Assembly (NCBI RefSeq): GCF_001279695.1 | Contig: NZ_LGDD01000340.1 | Span: 1-34,298, forward strand | Reading direction: 5' to 3' | Source of the DNA: Streptomyces sp. WM6378 | GTDB taxonomy: Bacteria; Actinomycetota; Actinomycetes; Streptomycetales; Streptomycetaceae | DNA: 34,298 nucleotides | Part shown: positions 31,056 through 34,298 of the stretch, piece after piece | How positions within the stretch are numbered: position 1 is the stretch's first letter | Layout of the letters: each line of letters starts with the position of its first letter | Made by a program: the position numbers and the translations under genes | The notes under the pieces: generated by a model | Databases searched by the model: none | Told to the model about the DNA's origin: nothing | Seen by the model: the letters and a program-made list of their open reading frames with translations, nothing else

Positions 31056-32468
31056 GTGTCCCCTCTCTTCCCCTCCCTGTACGCCGCCGAGCCCCGGGAG
31101 GCGATCCGCTTCGGCGAGCTGTCGCTGACCCACGCCGAACTGGCCGGCGCGGCAGGCTCCCTGGCCCGCCGGCTCGCGGACGCCGGGCGGGTCGCGGTCT
31201 GGGCGACGCCGACCCCGCAGACGGTGGTCGGCGTGGTGGCGGCGCTCGTCGCGGGCGTCCCCGTGGTGCCGCTGAACCCGAAGACGGGCGAACGCGAGCT
31301 GGCCCACATCGTGGGCGACAGCGAGCCGACGGTGGTACTGGCCTCGCCGGACGATCAACTACCGTCGACACTGGCCGAGTTGACGAGGATTGACGTACCA
31401 CTGACCGGAACAGACCTGGATCTGCCCGCCGAACCCGCCGACGAATCGGTCGCGCTGATCGTGTACACCTCCGGGACGACCGGCCCGCCGAAGGGCGCGG
31501 TGCTGCCGAGGCGCGCGCTCGCGGCGACGCTGGACGCGCTGCAGGGCGCCTGGGGCTGGACGGCCGACGACGTGCTGGTGCACGGGCTGCCGCTGTTCCA
31601 CGTCCACGGGTTGATCCTGGGCATCCTCGGTCCGCTGCGCCGCGGCGGCTCGGTGCGCCACCTCGGCCGGTTCTCGGTGGAGGGCGTGACGCGGGAGCTG
31701 GCGGCGGGCGCGACGATGCTGTTCGGGGTGCCGACGATGTACCACCGGATCGCCGAAGTGGTGGGCCAGGACCGGGAGTTGACCAAGGCGCTGGCGGGCG
31801 CCCGCCTGCTGGTGTCCGGCTCCGCGGCGCTCCCCGCACCCGACCACCGCCGCATCGCCGAGGCGACGGGCCGGGCGGTGATCGAACGGTACGGGATGAC
31901 CGAGACCCTCATGCTGTGCGCCGCGCGGGCGGACGGCGGGGCCCGCCCCGGCACGGTCGGCGTGCCGCTGCCCGGCGTCGACCTGCGCCTCGCGGACGAG
32001 GCCGACGGCATCGGCGAGATCCAGGTGCGCGGCCCGAACCTGTTCAGTGGCTACCTGAACCGCCCGGACGCGACGGCCGCCGCGTTCACCGAGGACGGCT
32101 GGTTCCGCACCGGCGACATGGCGAGCCTGGACGCGGACGGCCAGGTACGGATCGTCGGCCGCAAGGCCACCGACCTCATCAAGAGCGGCGGCTACAAGAT
32201 CGGCGCGGGCGAGATCGAGAACGCGCTGCTGGACCACCCGGGCGTCCGCGAGGCCGCGGTGACGGGCGAGCCGGACCCGGACCTGGGCGAGCGCATCGTG
32301 GCGTGGGTGGTCCCGACGGACCCCCAGTCCCCGCCGAACGAGGCCGAGTTGGCTGACCACGTGGCGGCGCAACTGGCCCCCCACAAGCGCCCCCGCGTGG
32401 TGCACTACCTCCCCGAGCTCCCCCGCAACGACATGGGGAAGATCATGAAGCGAGCCCTGCATGCCTGA
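31056..32468 (+). CDS. matB: malonyl-CoA synthetase
   Basis: A 470-aa ANL adenylating enzyme that makes malonyl-CoA (and often methylmalonyl-CoA) from the diacid, ATP and CoA. The adenylation P-loop YTSGTTGPPKG is at residues 137-147; FHVHG (181-185) and ERYGMTET (277-284) are the further core motifs. WFRTGDM and VGRKATDLIKSGGYKIGAGE mark the hinge, and Lys462 in MGKIMKRAL is the catalytic lysine of the mobile C-terminal domain. The sequence follows my recollection of S. coelicolor MatB (SCO2444) closely, including GATMLFGVPTMYHRIAE, whose Arg probably binds the free carboxylate. GTG 31056 follows GAGGAG with 8-nt spacing. It overlaps the carboxyltransferase gene by 8 nt, so the pair is coupled. 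Confidence 0.93.
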   Translation: MSPLFPSLYAAEPREAIRFGELSLTHAELAGAAGSLARRLADAGRVAVWATPTPQTVVGVVAALVAGVPVVPLNPKTGERELAHIVGDSEPTVVLASPDDQLPSTLAELTRIDVPLTGTDLDLPAEPADESVALIVYTSGTTGPPKGAVLPRRALAATLDALQGAWGWTADDVLVHGLPLFHVHGLILGILGPLRRGGSVRHLGRFSVEGVTRELAAGATMLFGVPTMYHRIAEVVGQDRELTKALAGARLLVSGSAALPAPDHRRIAEATGRAVIERYGMTETLMLCAARADGGARPGTVGVPLPGVDLRLADEADGIGEIQVRGPNLFSGYLNRPDATAAAFTEDGWFRTGDMASLDADGQVRIVGRKATDLIKSGGYKIGAGEIENALLDHPGVREAAVTGEPDPDLGERIVAWVVPTDPQSPPNEAELADHVAAQLAPHKRPRVVHYLPELPRNDMGKIMKRALHA

Positions 32469-33855
32469 GCGGATGTCTGAGCGGATGTCTGAGCGAATGA
32501 CGGCGAGGCAGGCGATCGCGACGGTGGCGAGCGTCTTCGAGGAACTAGAGGAACTGGAGGAACAATTCGAAGAACTGGAAGAACTAGGGGTCCCCGACCG
32601 GGACTTCCCGGAGGACGGCCCCCTCGCATGGTCGGGTTACGGGACTTCACGGGCGCGCGCGACGGAACGTACGGGCGAGACGGAATCGGTGGTCTGCGGC
32701 GTAGCGTCCGTGGAGGGCCGGCCGTGCGTAGTGCTGTCCTTCGAGTTCGGCTTCCTGGGCGGATCGCTGGGGCAGCGGACGGGGGACCGTCTGGAGGCGG
32801 CGTACGAGACGGCGCGGGAGCGGCGGCTTCCGCTGGTCTCGCTGATCGCCACGGGTGGCAGCCGCATGCAGGAGGGCATGCTGGCGCTGACCCAACTCCA
32901 GCGCGTGGCAAGGCAGTCGGCGCTGCTCAAGGAGGCGGGGCTGCCTCAGATCGCGGTGCTGCGCGACCCGACGACGGGCGGCGGCTGGGCCACGCTGGGC
33001 GCGGGCGCGGATGTGATCCTGGCCCTGCCGGGCGCCCAGATCGGCTTCGCGGGATCCCGGGTACGCCCGGCGGACGCGGACCCGGCGGCGTACAGAGCTG
33101 AGGGCCAACTGGCGGCGGGCCAGATCGACGCGATCGTACGGAAGGAGGACCTGCGGGGCGTGCTGGCGGGCTGGCTGACCCTGCTGGGCGGGGCGGGCGG
33201 GTCCGAACCGGCCCCGGTACCGGCCCCCTTCGGGAAGTCGGGCCTCCCGGCGGACGGCTGGGAGGCGGTGACCCGGGCCCGCGCGACGGGCCGGCCGAGG
33301 GCCGAGTCCTACCTGGACGCGTACTTCCCGCACCGACAGGCGCTGTCGGGCGACAGGTGCGGTGGCGTGGACCCGGGAATGCTGTGCGGGTTCGGCCTGC
33401 ACGCGGGGATCCCTTACGCGTACGCGGCCCAGACCGGCACCGCGACCACCCCGGCGGGCTACCGCACGGCGGCCCGCCTCATCCGCCTGGCCGACCGCCT
33501 GGGCATCCCGGTCCTGACCCTGGTGGACACCCCGGGCGCGGCGAACGACGCGGCGGCGGAACGCGCGGGCCAGGGCGCCGCGATCGCCGACGCCTTCGCG
33601 GCCCTGGCCTCCGCGAGGGTGCCGGTGACCACCCTGGTCATCGGCGAGGGCGGCTCGGGCGGAGCCCTGGCCCTGACGTCCCCGGACCGCACGTGGGTGA
33701 CGGCGGACAGCTACTTCTCCGTGATCGCCCCGGAACTGGCGGCGGCGATTTTGAAGCGGCCCGAATCGGAGGTACGCAGCACCGCCTCCCAACTCAGGTT
33801 GCGCCCACAGGATTTGGTGGAGCTGGGGGTGGCGAGGGGGGTACTGGGCGCATAG
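32461..33855 (+). CDS. fused acyl-CoA carboxyltransferase (AccD-AccA type)
   Basis: A 464-aa single-chain biotin-dependent carboxyltransferase. The N-terminal half is AccD-like (FEFGFLGGSLGQRTG, ATGGSRMQEGMLAL, RDPTTGGGWATLGAGAD, ALPGAQIGFAGSRV). The C-terminal half is AccA-like (TTPAGYRTAARLIRLADRLG, VLTLVDTPGAANDAAAERAG, VIGEGGSGGALAL). The AccD zinc ribbon is absent. It should accept a carboxyl group from carboxybiotin to make malonyl-CoA or a branched homologue, but no biotin carboxylase or biotin carrier gene is in the window. The first 43 residues are unusual: PERM-SERM-SERM, then a Glu/Leu repeat. ATG 32461 overlaps matB; in-frame ATGs at 32473, 32485 and 32497 offer alternative starts, the last (MTARQAIATVAS) resembling ordinary homologue N termini. 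Confidence 0.87.
   Translation: MPERMSERMSERMTARQAIATVASVFEELEELEEQFEELEELGVPDRDFPEDGPLAWSGYGTSRARATERTGETESVVCGVASVEGRPCVVLSFEFGFLGGSLGQRTGDRLEAAYETARERRLPLVSLIATGGSRMQEGMLALTQLQRVARQSALLKEAGLPQIAVLRDPTTGGGWATLGAGADVILALPGAQIGFAGSRVRPADADPAAYRAEGQLAAGQIDAIVRKEDLRGVLAGWLTLLGGAGGSEPAPVPAPFGKSGLPADGWEAVTRARATGRPRAESYLDAYFPHRQALSGDRCGGVDPGMLCGFGLHAGIPYAYAAQTGTATTPAGYRTAARLIRLADRLGIPVLTLVDTPGAANDAAAERAGQGAAIADAFAALASARVPVTTLVIGEGGSGGALALTSPDRTWVTADSYFSVIAPELAAAILKRPESEVRSTASQLRLRPQDLVELGVARGVLGA
32464..32499 (+). repeat. in-frame 12-bp tandem repeat creating extra start codons
   Basis: Three units, CCTGAGCGGATG (32464-32475), TCTGAGCGGATG (32476-32487) and TCTGAGCGAATG (32488-32499), encode PERM-SERM-SERM. 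Each ends in an in-frame ATG preceded by GAGCG, so copy number changes would leave the reading frame intact. Confidence 0.9.
32536..32589 (+). repeat. in-frame Glu/Leu codon repeat
   Basis: A purine-rich stretch built from GAAGAACTG-like 9-nt units encodes FEELEELEEQFEELEELG. It uses GAA (seven times) and CTA (at 32545 and 32584), codons that are rare in this organism's other genes, pointing to recent slippage expansion. Confidence 0.85.
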
Positions 33856-34298
33856 CCCTTCCTCCTGCCTCTTTCCCCACCCCGCCCCGCCCCTTCCCGA
33901 CTGTGACACTCTGCGGCTCCGCCGCGTGGCTCCGGGGGCGTGGGGTCACCTGCGGCCCGGCACCCGATGCCGAGGGCTCCGCCCCCGCGCTCCTCAAACG
34001 CCGCAGAGGCTGGCCGTCGGGAGCCGCGAGGTGCGGGCGCCCGCACCTCGCGGCTCCCGGCGCCCCTGACCACCCCGCCCAGCCTCGGACGGCGGACGGC
34101 TGCCCGCGAAGTCCCCCGCGCCCTCAACCCGCCTTCGGCCCCGGACCGTACGGGGCTGCTCGCGCGGTCCCCGGCACCCCCAACCCCGCGATCCGGCCTC
34201 GGGCCGTGGGCGGCGGGGGTCCGGGGGGCGCAGCCCCTCAAGGGGTCTGCGGCGCAGCCCCATGGGGCCAGCTCATCCAACCCCCCGCACGGGTGGGC
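33856..34298. other. non-coding right end with dispersed repeats
   Basis: No gene is convincing in these 443 nt. They contain a dispersed-repeat copy sharing CTGTGACA and CTCCGCCGCGTGG (33901-33929) with 25679-25705, a 42-bp palindrome, a variant of the 19409-19424 core (34159-34174), and two GGCGCAGCCCC blocks near 34228-34260 that match the reverse complement of the 19355 hairpin. Frames open on the minus strand here are repeat-derived, low-complexity and without ribosome sites. Confidence 0.65.
34018..34059. terminator. perfect 42-bp palindrome, possible bidirectional terminator
   Basis: Each arm is 21 nt with no loop: the left arm runs CGGGAGCCGCGAGGTGCGGG plus C, and the right arm is its exact reverse complement, centred between 34038 and 34039. 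Beyond one T-G wobble the pairing extends three more positions on each side, to 34015-34062. It lies 163 nt after the carboxyltransferase stop. Termination is one possible role; there is no U tract. Confidence 0.6.

Noticed and set aside
32647..33909. A 420-codon frame antisense to the carboxyltransferase
   Set aside because: Gly/Arg/Gln-rich shadow without a ribosome site; the plus-strand gene has all carboxyltransferase motifs.
1..34298. tRNA, rRNA, prophage, insertion sequence or toxin-antitoxin genes
   Set aside because: No cloverleaf, ribosomal RNA segment, transposase, integrase or small toxin pair could be recognised on either strand.

Overview
The window is high-GC actinobacterial DNA, almost certainly Streptomyces. 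Codon third positions are strongly G/C, GTG starts are common, and several promoters place the -10 hexamer 6-7 nt before the start codon, giving leaderless transcripts. The gene set contains streptomycete hallmarks: a PucR-type regulator followed by fabD-fabH-acpP-fabF and a DUF3145 gene, an mbl-type actin homologue, and a malonyl-CoA synthetase closely matching my recollection of S. coelicolor MatB. All calls come from reading the sequence; no database search was run.

Layout. 78-2320: a secreted DUF1023 hydrolase coupled by an ATGA overlap to a membrane acyltransferase. 2341-5504: a MerR regulator with its aldo/keto reductase, a beta-lactamase-fold serine hydrolase and a pirin. 5564-10476: the housekeeping type II fatty-acid synthase operon (fasR-like regulator, fabD, fabH, acpP, fabF) closed by a clear hairpin terminator. 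10504-12218: DUF3145 and a lipoprotein SGNH hydrolase, divergent. 12460-15648: a large GH3 glycosidase divergent from a TetR regulator. 15719-16963: an exported pyroglutamyl-peptidase-like protein with Ser where the catalytic Cys should be. 17013-19271: a PepSY membrane protein and a Met/His-rich membrane protein, possibly a metal-handling pair. 19425-19706: a LysR remnant abutting a dispersed repeat. 19713-23851: small membrane proteins, a second serine hydrolase, a proline iminopeptidase and an Ohr peroxidase. 24008-25611: an MDR oxidoreductase and a MarR regulator, divergent and sharing a compact promoter. 25769-30900: a zinc-ribbon membrane protein, an unrecognised protein, mbl, a DevS-like sensor lacking its ATP lid, and a LysE-type exporter. 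31056-33855: matB overlapping a fused acyl-CoA carboxyltransferase. The right end (33856-34298) is non-coding, with repeats and a perfect 42-bp palindrome.

How it fits together. The metabolic theme is malonyl-CoA use and supply: the FAS II genes use it, while matB (malonate to malonyl-CoA) and the carboxyltransferase could supply it. The rest is mostly independent regulator/enzyme pairs (MerR-AKR, TetR-GH3, MarR-MDR), each with recognisable operator-like sequence beside it.

I see no phage, plasmid, CRISPR, toxin-antitoxin or biosynthetic-cluster island. The most notable items are degenerate enzymes (15719-16963 and 28548-30125), the truncated LysR gene, the 42-bp palindrome, several short tandem repeats and the dispersed intergenic repeat family.
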